This document shows, in pieces, positions 28,871 through 39,808 of a stretch of 64,000 bases of DNA; position 1 is the stretch's first letter, and the number at the start of each line of letters is the position of its first letter. The DNA is from Mesorhabditis belari (Eukaryota; Nematoda; Chromadorea; Rhabditida; Rhabditidae). Made by a program: the position numbers and the translations under genes. The notes beneath the pieces are model-generated. The model had not been told where the DNA came from, did no database searches, and saw only the letters and a list, made by a program, of their open reading frames with translations. The stretch covers positions 3,268,501 to 3,332,500 of the forward strand of contig CAUEEP010000742.1 in the NCBI GenBank assembly GCA_958450365.1, given 5' to 3'.

Positions 28871-30366
28871 TTTGAATGTATTTGAATGTATTAGAATGTA
28901 TTAGGTTGGCAACTTAACGCGTCACTACTTAACATGTTTTTTGTAGTTTCAAGCGCCGTTTCTTCCCTCTTTTTTGCATATATACAAAGTAAAATATGTC
29001 TGCATAAATAGCATTTAGTGCTCCAAATTTCATCATTCGCTTTTTTGGCAAAAATGGAGGACAAAAAATTCCGTATTCGAGCTGCATTGTTCTACGATTT
29101 TAAACAAGGAAAATCACCAGCTGAACCTCATCGCACGATCATCACTGTTTTTGGAAAGGAAAGTATACACATTCGTCAATGTCAACGATGGTTTCAACAA
29201 TTCCAAGGCGGCGATGAAAGCCTCGTAGACGAGACACACCAAGGATATCCTCCAGAAGTGGTCGACGATGACTTGCTCGCCTTAATTGAAGATTGCCAAC
29301 GCTCACTGTTCGTGAGTTGGCAGAAATATTTGAAGTATCCCATACGACAATCGAAAACTATTTACACAAACTTGGGAAAAAGAATCGAGTTGGAAAATGG
29401 GTTCCTCACGAACTGACCCAAAGCAACAAAATGGCCCGTGTCAATGTCGCCTCAATTTTGCTACAAAAATGTAAATCAAACGACTTTTTTTCACAGGGTT
29501 TTGGCTTCTGACGAAACGTGAATCAACTACGAAAACGTTAAACGCAAAAATCAATGGCTATCTACTGGGCAGACCCCGCAAACCACTCCCAAATGGGATA
29601 TTCATGGGAAGAAGATAATGCTCTGTTCCTGGTGGAACTTCAAGGGATTGGTGCATTATGAAGTGCTGAAACCTGGCCAAACCGTCGATGCTGGTCTTTA
29701 TTCGAAACAATTAATGAGAGTTAACGAGTCTTTGAAGAAATTCCATTTTTCCCTATCAATTATCAGATTGGGGCTCAAACCGGAGAGAGTCAGATTTTTA
29801 CACGACAATGCAAAACCTCACACTGCAAAAATCACTTATAAGAAAATCGAGGAACTTGGCTGGAAAGTGCTGCCCCACGCACCTTACTCTCCCGACTTGG
29901 CTCCTTCAGATTACTTTTTGTTTCGGTCGCTGAAGCACTTTTTGGAGGGAGAAAAGTTCGATGATCATGCTCAAGTCATAAAAGCAGTGAATGACTACTT
30001 CGCCTCAAAAACTCCCAAGTTCTTTGAGGATGGGATCCGGGATTTGCGCAGATGATGGGAAGAAGTCATAGATACTAGTGGAGAATACCTTTCGAATTGA
30101 ACGCTCTTCTTTTGAGTTTTCTTGAAATAAATGATTTGTTACATAAACGCGTCGTTATTAAGTTGCCAACCTAATATTTGAATGTATTTCCAATGTATTT
30201 GAATGTATTTAAATGTATTTAAATGTATTTGAATGTGTTTCAATGTATTGGAATGTATTTGAATGTATTAGAATGTATTTGAATGTATTTGAATTTATTT
30301 GAATGTATTAGAATGTATTTCAATGTATTTGGATGTATTTGAATGTATTTGAATGTATTTGAATGC
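28871..30366. repeat. 10-bp minisatellite TGAATGTATT interrupted by a mariner element
   Basis: The array TGAATGTATT (variants with AATT, CAAT, TTAG) runs from about 28871 to 28900 and resumes at 30176-30366. The mariner transposon sits at a TA inside it. Confidence 0.8.
28901..30174 (+). mobile_element. Mariner-family transposon, inactive, 1274 bp
   Basis: The ends are TTAGGTTGGCAACTTAA in inverted orientation with a TA target duplication. The plus strand encodes a mariner transposase in pieces: an HTH region (KFRIRAALFYDFKQGKSPAE, RQCQRWFQQFQGGDESL), TVRELAEIFEVSHTTIENYL in a shifted frame, the DET block followed by a TGA where Trp is expected, FLHDNAKPHTAK, and YSPDLAPSDYFLF. Together these give the D,D34D layout, with at least one frameshift near 29300 and one nonsense codon near 29520, so it cannot be autonomous. 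Confidence 0.92.
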
Positions 30367-30577
30367 ATTTTTATTTTCAAATAATGTCAATGTAAAGCTT
30401 GTAAGCTTTACTTTATTAAGTTTTACAAATCTATGCTAAACTTTTCTTCCAATTTTTGTACAAATGTTCATTTTAGTCGTCGCGATTGTTCGAAAGACCG
30501 TTGTAGAGACTGAAATTGGGAAATCGAATGGGGGTTTTTGATTTTATTGTAAAAGTTTGACAAGTAACCTAAGTGCT

Positions 30578-31279
30578 TTAACACATAGACAACCGCGCTT
30601 TTTAAGCCGAACTACCGTTTCGGATCGAGATTCAAAATCACCATCTAGAGCCCAAAAAAAACTTGTCACTAGGCGTCAAAAAAGTGATCAGAAATTCAAA
30701 GTTGATCTTTGATTTTTCAGTTTTCACCAAAAATCTAGGATTTAAAACTGAAATTTACAACTTTATAAGCAAATTTTATCTCTTAAAATGCTGATAAAGT
30801 GAGAAAAGCTTTGAAATCATTTGAAAGCTTTGCAAATTTCCGATTATTAAATCAATAAAAAGAAAAATTACCGAAACTTAAATAATTCTATTTTCATTAA
30901 ATTTATATAAGATTTAAAAAGAATTTAAATAAAAAATAGAATTTTTTTAATAAAAATCCGATTTTTTTTTATAAAAACCCGGTTTTTCCGCTTTTTACGA
31001 AAGACCACACAATTTTCTAATAAAATTAATGTTGGATTCGAAAAGAGGACTCAAAATTACATATCCTGATAAATTTTCAGCTTATTTGGTCAAGCCATTC
31101 ACAAGAAATTCGGAACAGCCGTGACTCGGCATCGAGTCATGACTGTTCCACGGGTCATGAGTTGCAAAGCTTAACTCGGCATCAAGTCATGGCTGTTTCA
31201 CAGGTCACTAGTTGTAGTTGTCAAGCGTAACTCAGTCCCGCCAAGTCAAGATCAAGTCACGCAGTCGTCTATGTGTTAA
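30578..31279. mobile_element. TTAA-flanked MITE, 702 bp (piggyBac-like)
   Basis: The left end is TTAACACATAGACAACCGCG and the inverted right end TTAACACATAGACGACTGCG, both including the TTAA target. There is no coding capacity. The right interior holds two copies of a CTCGGCATCRAGTCATG unit. It ends 64 bp from the 3' end of the small repeat peptide gene. Confidence 0.65.
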
Positions 31280-31343
31280 CAAGTTTTCTTAACATGACAG
31301 TTTGTAAAGAGTTTTTTTGAAAATGAATAAAAACTTTGTCTTC

Positions 31344-31730
31344 TCACCTTCCATATCGACCGTTTGAGTAGTCTTGATTGTAGGGATAGCGATTGTTATA
31401 GTTATTTGAATAGGGATAACGATTGTTATAGTTATTTGAATAGGGATAACGATTGTTGTACAATGATGAGGAAGATGGGTAGTTACTGTTTGACGAATAG
31501 ATGCTGCCTCTATCGTACTCTTTTGATTGATCTTTTGATGTCACTAAAATTGATGGATTTAAAAAAACATTGTATTAAGCTTCTAGATAAGGGGAATTTT
31601 TAGAATCAAGACAAAGCGGAGATCTTAGACAAAAGTCTAAGATCTTCACCTTAGACTTTTGACTGTTAATGAAAGCCAACTCACCAAGTGCAAGCAGCAA
31701 GACGAAGATGAGAAAGCCAAGGAGTTTCAT
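31344..31730 (-). CDS. Small secreted Tyr/Asn-rich repeat peptide, 2 exons, 81 aa
   Basis: Exon 1 (31685-31730) encodes MKLLGFLIFVLLLAL, a signal peptide. Exon 2 (31344-31543) encodes V-TSKDQSKEYDRGS, a Ser-rich stretch, then three copies of a 10-residue unit NNRYPYSNNY and a tail ending GRYGR. The intron is 141 bp. Similar short Tyr/Asn/Gly-rich secreted peptides in nematodes include cuticle-associated and antimicrobial-type peptides; I cannot choose. A dead relative with five units lies at 38.1 kb. Confidence 0.65.
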
Positions 31731-32069
31731 TTTTGTGAAATAACGCTTGAAATGAAAATCTGATTTTTCTTATATACTCTTTCTTATTTGAGGAATTTCT
31801 AAAGATTTTTCTATTTATTTGTTCTTGTTGTGACTGTTGTGACTGTCGTTTCTTTGAAAGGTTAAATGTAAATAAAAGTTTACTCAAATAGGATCACCAG
31901 AAATGTCTAGACACTTGTTTCTTTTAAAAGAAAATACTGTAAATCTCAAGTATTTTTGTTTATTTTATTTACTTAATCAAATAAACACGATTTTTTCACC
32001 GTTTTTCATACTGAAAGTTTATAATTCTATTGTATTTCAAAAGTTTTACATAGTTTTTAAAGCTATGCA

Positions 32070-32520
32070 AAGCTTTATAAGAAAAGCTTTATAAGAAAAG
32101 CTTTAGAAGAAAAGCTTTAGAAGAAAAGCTTTAGAAGAAAAGCTTTATAAGATAAAATTCCATTGGTTTTCATTAAGCTGGCTAGCTGGCTGGCTGGCTG
32201 AAGTAAAAATCAATAAAGATGTTTATCGAAAGGAAATTCTTGGACATCTCATTCGTCCCTAGGTTCAACAGCTTCAGAAATCAACTTTGAACTTTTCAAC
32301 AGGATTCCTCACCTTTCCATAAAGCAACAAGGGTTTTACAACGATAAGCTTTATAAAAAAAGCTTTACAAGAAAAGCTTTATAAGAAAAGCTTTAGGAGA
32401 TAAGCTTTAGAAGATAAGCTTTATAAAAAAAGCTTTACAAGAAAAGGTTTACAAGAAGAGCTTTACAATCTAAGCTTCATAAGATAAGCTTTACAACATA
32501 AGCTTTAACACTTTACAAAT
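32070..32520. repeat. AAGCTTTATAAGAAA-type minisatellite in two blocks, with dispersed-repeat flank
   Basis: Units such as AAGCTTTAGAAGAA repeat at 32070-32155 and 32335-32515. The segment between (TGGCTAGCTGGCTGGCTGGC, then a 150-bp unique stretch) recurs at 45480-45680, and 32280-32723 recurs inverted at 38966-39447. It is therefore a dispersed repeat family. Confidence 0.75.
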
Positions 32521-32723
32521 ATGTTAGTTTTATCTAAACTTTTTATTAATAGCTTTCCATTTGTTTTTGTTAAAATTTTTGATATAAAAATTGTTTATTA
32601 AAGAAACATTTAACGTTAAAGAAGTATTAAAATTAACTATAAAATGATAAAGAAATTTTATTGAATAAAATACTGGCAAATAAGCTGAGAATAAAAAAGA
32701 ATAAGAAAATATTGAATAAAATA

Positions 32724-33245
32724 TTAGGTTGATGCAAAAGTCTTTTTCATTTTTTTCGTACTTCTTTTGAAAAATAACAAAGTCATCAATTAACCTATGG
32801 TTTGCTCTAAATGAAAAGTGTTTATTGTTCAATTTCCCATCTTTTTAAGTCAATTTGGGTTCACTTTCAAGAAAAATTCGAGAGTGAAAACGGGTTTTTC
32901 ATAAAAATCTATAAAAACCTCTATAAAGAAATTGGCTGAGTCAATTTCTCTGAAAATCTGAAAAAATATCAAACTTTTTGTGCTCTATCTTTTATTTATT
33001 AACATCAAGATTGGTTTCCTTAGCTAAAGCGTCTAAAATGCATCATCGAGCCGTCGCCTTTTTTGACTACCCGACTTTAGGCTCTCAAAAAAATCTAGAC
33101 ATAAGACATTTTAAACTCGTTTTAATGTCATTTTGCAGAAAAATAATTGGCCTTTCGAATGCAATAAACCGTTGTTCAATTGGTGCATTTGTTACTTTTT
33201 AACGGAAGTACGAAAAAAATGAAAAAGACTTTTGCATCAACCTAA
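32724..33245. mobile_element. MITE with long inverted ends starting TTAGGTTGATGCAAAAGTCT, 522 bp
   Basis: Terminal inverted repeats of about 40 bp, flanked by TA, no transposase. A second copy of exactly the same length, inverted, lies at 38444-38965, and a 77-bp terminal piece at 39449-39525. The TTAGGTTG start resembles mariner ends such as those at 28901. Confidence 0.85.
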
Positions 33246-33428
33246 TAGCAATAAAAGCAAAGAAAGATTCATTTCCCTATTTCAGTGATCGTTTTTTTCA
33301 TTTCCAACTCGATTTTTCCTAGATTCTTCTCAACTTTTAATAGTTCTGACGTAGGCAAGTTCAACAATTCACGAACTTTTTCTACAGCTTCAGATGGGGA
33401 TTTTACCTGGAATTTGTCTGTAAATCAT

Positions 33429-35095
33429 TCACATATCATTTCCGAATTGAGTGCCAGCTCTTGAATGTCGGGGAAAACGAACTTGCACCGTATTCCAGCC
33501 GATCATTTCAGCTGCCGCGCAGTACTCGGGTAAATCATCGAGAAATAGCACCTCATCGGGTTCGCCAATACCCAAATAGCCCAATCTGGAGTGCATGAGC
33601 TGAAAATTTCTGGGAATTAAAGCTATAGTTTTGAAGCTGTAGTTTTGAAGCTATAGTTTGAAGCTATAGTTTTGAAGCTATAGTTTGAAGCTATAGTTTT
33701 CAATCCATAGTTTTCAAGCTATAGTTTTCCAGCTATAGTTTCGAAGCTTCAATTTTTTAAGCTAAAGCTTGAACCTATAGCTTGAAAACTATTGCTTCTA
33801 GCTATAGTTTCTTACCTCAAAAATATCCCGATTCGGTTTGTGAGTTCCAACTTGACAGCTCTCAATGACAGTATCGAAATAGAGAGCTGAAATTGAGAAC
33901 TGATCACCTTTATATTCTTGCAAGGCTTACAGTAATCGATAGGCAGGATCGGTTCAACACTTCGCGCATTCATGAAAAAGCAATTCGACAGGAGAGCCGT
34001 TTTGTAGCCATTTTTACGAAGATCTCTCAACAAAAGAAGCATGCATTCGTTCTGAAAGTTGAATTAGTTAAATTTTGAGTTTATTTGCTTTGCTTTTTTG
34101 CTTTTACAACCAACCAAGACACCCTGCTGTTTCTCTTTCACTGTCAACCATCGAATCGGCTCTGTCACTTGGATTCCGTACTGGAAAAATTGGATTGGAT
34201 TGACGATTTTGTATCATATCTAAGTTACAATAAGACGGCATTCTTCTTCTTTTTCTTTTGTCTTTATCGTAACTTCAATTCTCGTACCACTTGACTGATG
34301 GCCTGAATCCAAATTGTTTCCTCGAACTCTTTTGCGGTGATCTCACCGCTCATCAACTCAAAACACTTCTCAAAGCGAGTCCATAACTGAATTTTAGAGA
34401 GAATTCTAGTTTCTAGAAAGATTTCTAAGTTAAATCTCGACTCAAAATCTCTTTGTCTTTCAATAAAACTCGGTTTTCAATCGATTTTTGATAGATTTTT
34501 GATCGATTTATCGTTTTTTCCTAGCTTCTTCTAAACTTTCAATAGTTCTGGGCAAGTTTAACAATGTACAAACTGTCTCTACAGCTTTAGATGGAGATTT
34601 CTCGACTATTTAAATCTCTTCTCAAAATCCCTTTTCCTTTCAATAAACCCGTGTTTTTGATCGATTTTCCTAGATTCTTCTCAACTTTCAACAGTTCTGA
34701 CGCAGGCACAATGTACAAATTTAACATTTAACAATGCTAACAACACAATTTAACAATGTATGAACTGTTTCTACAGCTTCAGAAAGAGATCTCTATTTAA
34801 ATCTCGACTCAAAATCCCTTTTCCTTTCAATAAACCTGTGTTTTCCCTTCTAAAAACTTCTCGATTGGTATGCCGATTTTCATTGACATTTCCTCGATCA
34901 TTCGACTCACTAATCTGAAAAATAAACTATTATTTAGTAATTTAGAAAAAGAAATTCTAGATTATCTATTTAAATAAATAACTTTTAAATGAGAAACTCG
35001 ACTTATTAGAGTGAAAAAACTCACGAATATGACATGATAACTCCACCGAAATCGAAAACAACAGCTCGAATTTTCGAAAGCGATTTTTCACTCAT
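33429..35095 (-). CDS. HAD-like hydrolase (ACAD10/epoxide-hydrolase N-terminal type), 6 exons, 203 aa
   Basis: Exons 35025-35095, 34836-34914, 34288-34386, 33931-34051, 33816-33886 and 33429-33599 join in phase. Motif I is VVFDFGGVIMSY with nucleophile D15; the second Asp of the classic DxD is Gly, as in ACAD10-like relatives, so phosphatase activity is doubtful. Motif II is TALLSN. The motif III Lys is in THKPNRDIFE, and the motif IV acidic pair in VLFLDDLPEYC. A long intron (34052-34287) leaves room for a missed exon. The last 20 or so residues look off-family: the partial copy at 16.4 kb differs by one base and reads a more HAD-like GIQELALNSEM ending, so this gene may carry a late frameshift. 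The introns contain diverged repeats of its own 3' flank (34495-34800). Confidence 0.75.
33620..33812. repeat. GAAGCTATAGTTTT minisatellite in a HAD-gene intron
   Basis: About twelve diverging copies of a 13-15 bp unit with core AGCTATAGTTT fill the last intron. Confidence 0.85.
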
Positions 35096-36118
35096 CCCAA
35101 CAATAGTTTTAGTTCTCAATTATATAGATTTATAAACAAAATTAATAGTAAAAGGTTTTGTAGGTTTAAAAAAAGACACAAAAAAAAGAAAAACAAAAAA
35201 ATAAAAGAAAATAATCAAAAAACAAAAGAAAACAAAAGAAAACAATCAAAAAAAAAAAACAAAAGAAAAACAAAAGAAAACAAAAGAAAACAATCAAAAA
35301 ACAAAAGAAAAACAAAAGAAACACGGCACGGCAAACGCATTATTTTGGCCGGCGCTGTTTGTACACGGCGCTTTTTTTTTGATTACCTCCCATTTTCTGC
35401 GGTTTAGTTGAAAGAGAATTGGTTAAATTAAGTTTCAAAAGACATTAAAACTACAAAAAGACAAAATGCTTCGAAGAAAATGAAGTAGAAGGGAGTCGAA
35501 AGTCGAAGAAACGAAAAAAATACTATTTTAGAAAATGAAAATGAGCTGAATAATATAATGGGAAGGGGAAGATAACCTTAAAACGCGCTAGAAAAAGGAA
35601 AATAGATTATAGAGAAGAAAGAAGAAAAATTATGCAAACAACAACAGCAACAACAAAAAACTAAAAAACTAAAAAAAGAAGGAAAAAAGAAAAAAAGAAA
35701 AAAAGAAAACAATCAAAAACAATAAAAAACAATAAAAAACTGCAAAATAAATCTTTTAAAACAACTCAAAAGTCACTGAAAACGAAAGGAAATCAATAAT
35801 TCAACATCAATGAATGCACTTTTTTGCCCTTTTTTTGCCCGCACAACCCTCAAAAAGTGATAGTTTTCATCGTTTTATCGTTTTTCTTTTTTTCTTTTCT
35901 TTTTCCCCTCTCATTGCAGCGATTTCTAAAGAGAAAGCCGGTAAAACGTCAAAAAAACACATAAACAATTGTTTATTTTTAAAGTTTTCTCAATTCTGGA
36001 ATGCACGCTTTTAAGTGGATTTCAATTTTTGCAAAAAAAAAAGATTCAAAAAATTTTAAAAATCGAATTTTTTCAAAAATGAAAATAAGCAGATAAAAGT
36101 GGGAATTTTTTTTTAAAA
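35096..36118. other. A-rich stretch without a gene
   Basis: Low-complexity AAACAAAAGAAAA runs at 35160-35330 and 35640-35740 are separated by ordinary AT-rich DNA. This is the presumed promoter side of the HAD gene. Confidence 0.6.
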
Positions 36119-36912
36119 TTAAGAAAATTTCTTTAAAAATTGAATTAAAACCTTTTGTGATATCCAGAATGAGTTAAAGTTTGATTTTTAAGAAAAATCG
36201 ATTGCAAACTTTTCTCAAAAAGAACACAAAAGCAAACACAAAAGCACACAAAAGCATAAAACCAGTTTTCCTCGAATTTCCCCGAGCCTTTACCCCTTCC
36301 TCCTCCCGCCTCCTTTTCTATTGAAAATCCTCCTAATCCAATCCAGGCCTGCTACTCCAGTAGTCATCCTCGGTAATTTGACGATTCCCATTTGAAGATA
36401 CAGAGCCAAGAAGAGCTTGAAAGATTTTGCATCGAAATCCTGCCAGTTTGTTTTCCTTTTTCCATATTAGATTCGCCTACTAAAATATTGTCGTCGATAA
36501 AATAAGAATAATAATCGATAGGATCTTGAAAAGTACTGAAGTCAAATCCAAATCGTTCTTCATCAAAAATAAATGGTGTAGGAGACTCTCTTACATCTTT
36601 CCAACCATAAATAAACTGCTTCGGAATCAAAAATGTCAAAAAAGGGCTTGGTCCGTAGACGAAAAAAAAAGAAAAAACGCTGCGGTTTCGAATGGGTTAA
36701 GAAAATTTCTTTAAAAATTGAATGAAAATCTTTTGTGATATCCAGAATGAGTTAAAGTTTGATTTTTAAGAAAAATCGATTGCAAACTTTTCTCAAAAAG
36801 AACATAAAAGCAAACACAAAAGCACACAAAAGCATAAAACCATAAAACCAGTTTTCCTCGAATTTTCCCGAGCCTTTACCCCTTCCTCCCCCCGCCTCCT
36901 TTTCTATTGAAA
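36119..36912. repeat. About 210-bp direct repeat flanking a truncated piggyBac copy
   Basis: 36119-36326 and 36697-36912 are near-identical (they differ by a few substitutions and one 9-bp insertion, CATAAAACC type). Between them lies only the piggyBac piece. The right repeat starts at the TTAA that ends the piggyBac terminus, and the left repeat ends in TTGAAA where the piggyBac homology starts. Confidence 0.85.
36323..36700 (-). mobile_element. Truncated piggyBac element, one terminus present
   Basis: This matches the left half of the 19.4-kb element in inverse orientation: the right end is GTTTCGAATGGGTTAA, and the coding remnant (36364-36639, minus) reads FGFDFSTFQDPIDY and FIDDNILVGES. 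The other terminus is absent. The break falls inside the LGGF coding region. Confidence 0.85.
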
Positions 36913-37871
36913 GCTCATGAATTCTATTGAATAATTTGAAGAGAAGAAAGTGACTGGAGAAGGAGAATCCGGGTGCCTAGAGAACAATAACAACACTAAC
37001 AATACCCTAAAATACGTTTCGAAAGATTCGATTTCAACGCAGCCCTCATACCTTTCTTTCCAACTCCATGTAACCCATTTTATTAATTGAAAAATTGAAA
37101 ATGAATCTTGTCATTTGTAAAGCTGGAAGGCAAAACAGAGTTTGAATGGATTCAGTCGGACAGTCGTACCATCGGGCAGTCGTACCGTCGGACAGTCATA
37201 CAGGGTGCGGCAGAATTATAGAACAGAACTTCTCTGCACCTATAATTCTGCCGCACCCTGTACAGTCGGACAATAATCGATTCACTTACCCTAATCGATT
37301 GCTCTCGATTTCACCGCATTCATCACTCGAATAAGTTCACTTTTTGATGAAAAGCTTATCCTGGAACGCACACTAATCTTTTATAACTTTATCTTATTGA
37401 TATTACTCATTTTGGATCTTAACGGTGAGCGGTAGCGATTATTGGCGGAGACCAATTTTTTGGCCAACTTGCACCTCATTTTTAAGCTTCTTAAACTTGT
37501 CAGATCAGGAAGTTTTAATAAGATTTAGATAGCTTAGAACGTCAGCTTTCAGAAAGTATTTGTTTGATCAAAAATTGTCAAGAAAAACTTATAGAAAATT
37601 GAGCTGCAAGTTGGTCGAATTTTGTCGAATCTAAAAATAAAATTCAAAGATTTGGGCTCCGCCAATAATCGCTACCCCCGCCGTTGACCGTAAAGGTTCA
37701 CCATTTTCATTTTGGTTCAATTGCCCAACTTCAAAAATGATCGAGTTTTAGGAAAACTTCCAGTTTTCTTGAAAACCAAGTAAACAAACGTGATTTTGGA
37801 AATGAAAATTTTAGTGGAAAGGTTTTTTCTCACCAAAATTTTACTCATCTTTCTCTCAAGCCTTTCATTTC
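36913..37871. other. Stretch without a gene
   Basis: Contains a GTCGGACAGTCGTACC-type short repeat at 37158-37200 and the palindromic mini-element below. Otherwise AT-rich, with no coding signal. Confidence 0.5.
37201..37260. mobile_element. 60-bp palindromic mini-MITE
   Basis: CAGGGTGCGGCAGAATTATA and its exact inverse flank an 18-bp spacer, with TA on both sides. It has the form of a minimal Tc1/mariner-type MITE, since the CAGGGTG start and TA target fit that superfamily. Confidence 0.6.
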
Positions 37872-38086
37872 CACTTTCTCTATTTTCTCTTTCATTTTTC
37901 TCTTTCCATAAACCTTTCCTTTAATTTCCCCATTGCAAAATTCGTTTTCCGTTTTGTTTTGTCGAGTTTGAATCGATTTTGGCAAATCATATGATCTAAG
38001 CTCGAAATCAGTAACAATAGTAACAATACTTTTAACAAAATCAATTCTATTTTGAATCCTGGCATGCACAAAACCGATTAAATATT

Positions 38087-38403
38087 TCTTAACATGACAT
38101 TGTGTAAAGAATTTTTTTTGAAAATGAATAAAAACTTTGTCTTTGAGTCTCCATATCGACCATTTGAGTAGTCTTGATTGTAGGGATAGCGATTGTTGTA
38201 GTTATTTGAATAGGGATAGCGATTGTTGTAGTTGTTTGAATAGGGATAACGATTATTATAGTTATTTGAATAGGGATAGCGATTGTTGTAGTTATTTGAA
38301 TAGGGATAGCGATTGTTGTACAATGATGAGGAAGATGGGTAGTTACTGTTTGACGAATAGATGCTGCCTCTATCGTACTCTTTTGATTGATCTTTTGATG
38401 TCA
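38087..38403 (-). pseudogene. Copy of exon 2 of the small repeat peptide, without its signal-peptide exon
   Basis: Same start (VTSKDQSKEYDRGS) and same 10-residue units, but five instead of three. The stop is lost: GRYG runs into DSKTKFLF. The corresponding exon 1 is absent because the copied block ends inside the intron and a transposon interrupts it. It is probably not expressed as a secreted peptide. Confidence 0.8.
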
Positions 38404-38443
38404 CTAAAATTGATGGATTTAAAGAAAAACGGTCTAATAGATA

Positions 38444-39525
38444 TTAGGTTGATGCAAAAGTCTTTTTCATTTTTTTCGTACTTCCGTTAAAAAGTAACAA
38501 ATGCACCAATTGAACAACGGTTTATTGCATTCGAAAGGCCAATTATTTTTCTGCAAAATGACATTAAAACGAGTTTAAAATGTCTTATGTCTAGATTTTT
38601 TTGAGAGCCTAAAGTCGGGTAGTCAAAAAAGGCGACGGCTCGATGATGCATTTTAGACGCTTTAGCTAAGGAAACCAATCTTGATGTTAATAAATAAAAG
38701 ATAGAGCACAAAAAGTTAGATATTTTTTCAGATTTTCAGAGAAATTGATTCAGCCAATTTCTTTATAGAGGTTTTTATAGATTTTTATGAAAAACCCGTT
38801 TTCACTCTCGAATTTTTCTTGAAAGTGAACCCAAATTGACTTAAAAAGATGGGAAATTGAACAATAAACACTTTTCATTTAGAGCAAACCATAGGTTAAT
38901 TGATGACTTTGTTATTTTTCAAAAGAAGTACGAAAAAAATGAAAAAGACTTTTGCATCAACCTAATATTTTATTCAATATTTTCTTATTCTTTTTTATTC
39001 TTAGCTTATTTGTCAGTGTTTATTTTATTCAATAAAATTTCTTTATCATTTTACAGTTAATGTGATTGTTTAGCGTTAAATGTTTCTTTAATAAACAATT
39101 TTTATATCAAAAATTTTAACAAAAACAAATGGAAAGCTATTAATAGAAAGTTTAGATAAAACTAACATATTTGTAAAGTGTTAAAGCTTATGTTGTAAAG
39201 CTTTTCTTAAAGCTTTTCTTATAAAGCTTTTCTTCTAAAGCTTATCTTGTATCTTGTAAAGCTGATCTTATAAAGCTTATCTTCTAAAGCTTTTCTTGTA
39301 AAGCTTTTCTTCTAAAGCTTTTCTTATAAAACTTATCTTGTAAAGCTTATCTTATAAAGCTTATCTTGTAAAACTTATCGTTGTAAAACCCTTGTTGCTT
39401 TATGGAAAGGTGAGGAATCCTGTTGAAAAGTTCAAAGTTGATTTCAAACCATAGGTTAATTGATGACTTTGTTATTTTTCAAAAGAAGTACGAAAAAAAT
39501 GAAAAAGACTTTTGCATCAACCTAA
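38444..39525. mobile_element. Composite MITE unit, 1082 bp, carrying captured flanking DNA
   Basis: The unit starts TTAGGTTGATGCAAAAGTCT and ends with its inverse, with TA on both sides. It consists of a full 522-bp MITE, then about 480 bp that is the inverted copy of 32280-32723 (the flank of the first MITE, including AAGCTT-type repeats), then a 77-bp MITE end. It therefore looks like one mobile unit built from a MITE, its neighbour and a second terminus. Confidence 0.75.
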
Positions 39526-39808
39526 TAGCTAATAGATAGCTTCTAGATAAGGCGAATTTTTAGAATCAAGACATCGCGAAGATCTTAGATTTTCACTTTC
39601 TCTATTTTCTCTTTCATTTTTCTATTTCCATAAACCTTTCCTTTAATTTCCCCATTGAAAAATTCGTTTTCCGTTTTGTTTTATCGAGTTTGAATCGATT
39701 TTGGCAAATCATATGATCTAAGCTCGAAATCAGTAACAATAGTAACAATACTTTCAACAAAATCAATTCTATTTTGAATCCTGGCATGCACAAAGCCGAT
39801 TAAATATT

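Larger units (their letters stand above)
37872..39808. repeat. 215-bp direct repeats (37872-38086 and 39594-39808) bracketing an inserted block
   Basis: The two copies are nearly identical. Everything between them (38087-39593) derives from sequence found at 31289-31634 of this window, plus a later transposon insertion. The copies join the insert without intervening sequence. Confidence 0.85.

Noticed and set aside
34085..34294. Open frame inside the third HAD-gene intron, read as a possible extra exon
   Set aside because: Including it breaks the phase between the flanking exons, or introduces a stop, and adds no HAD motif. Kept only as a caveat.
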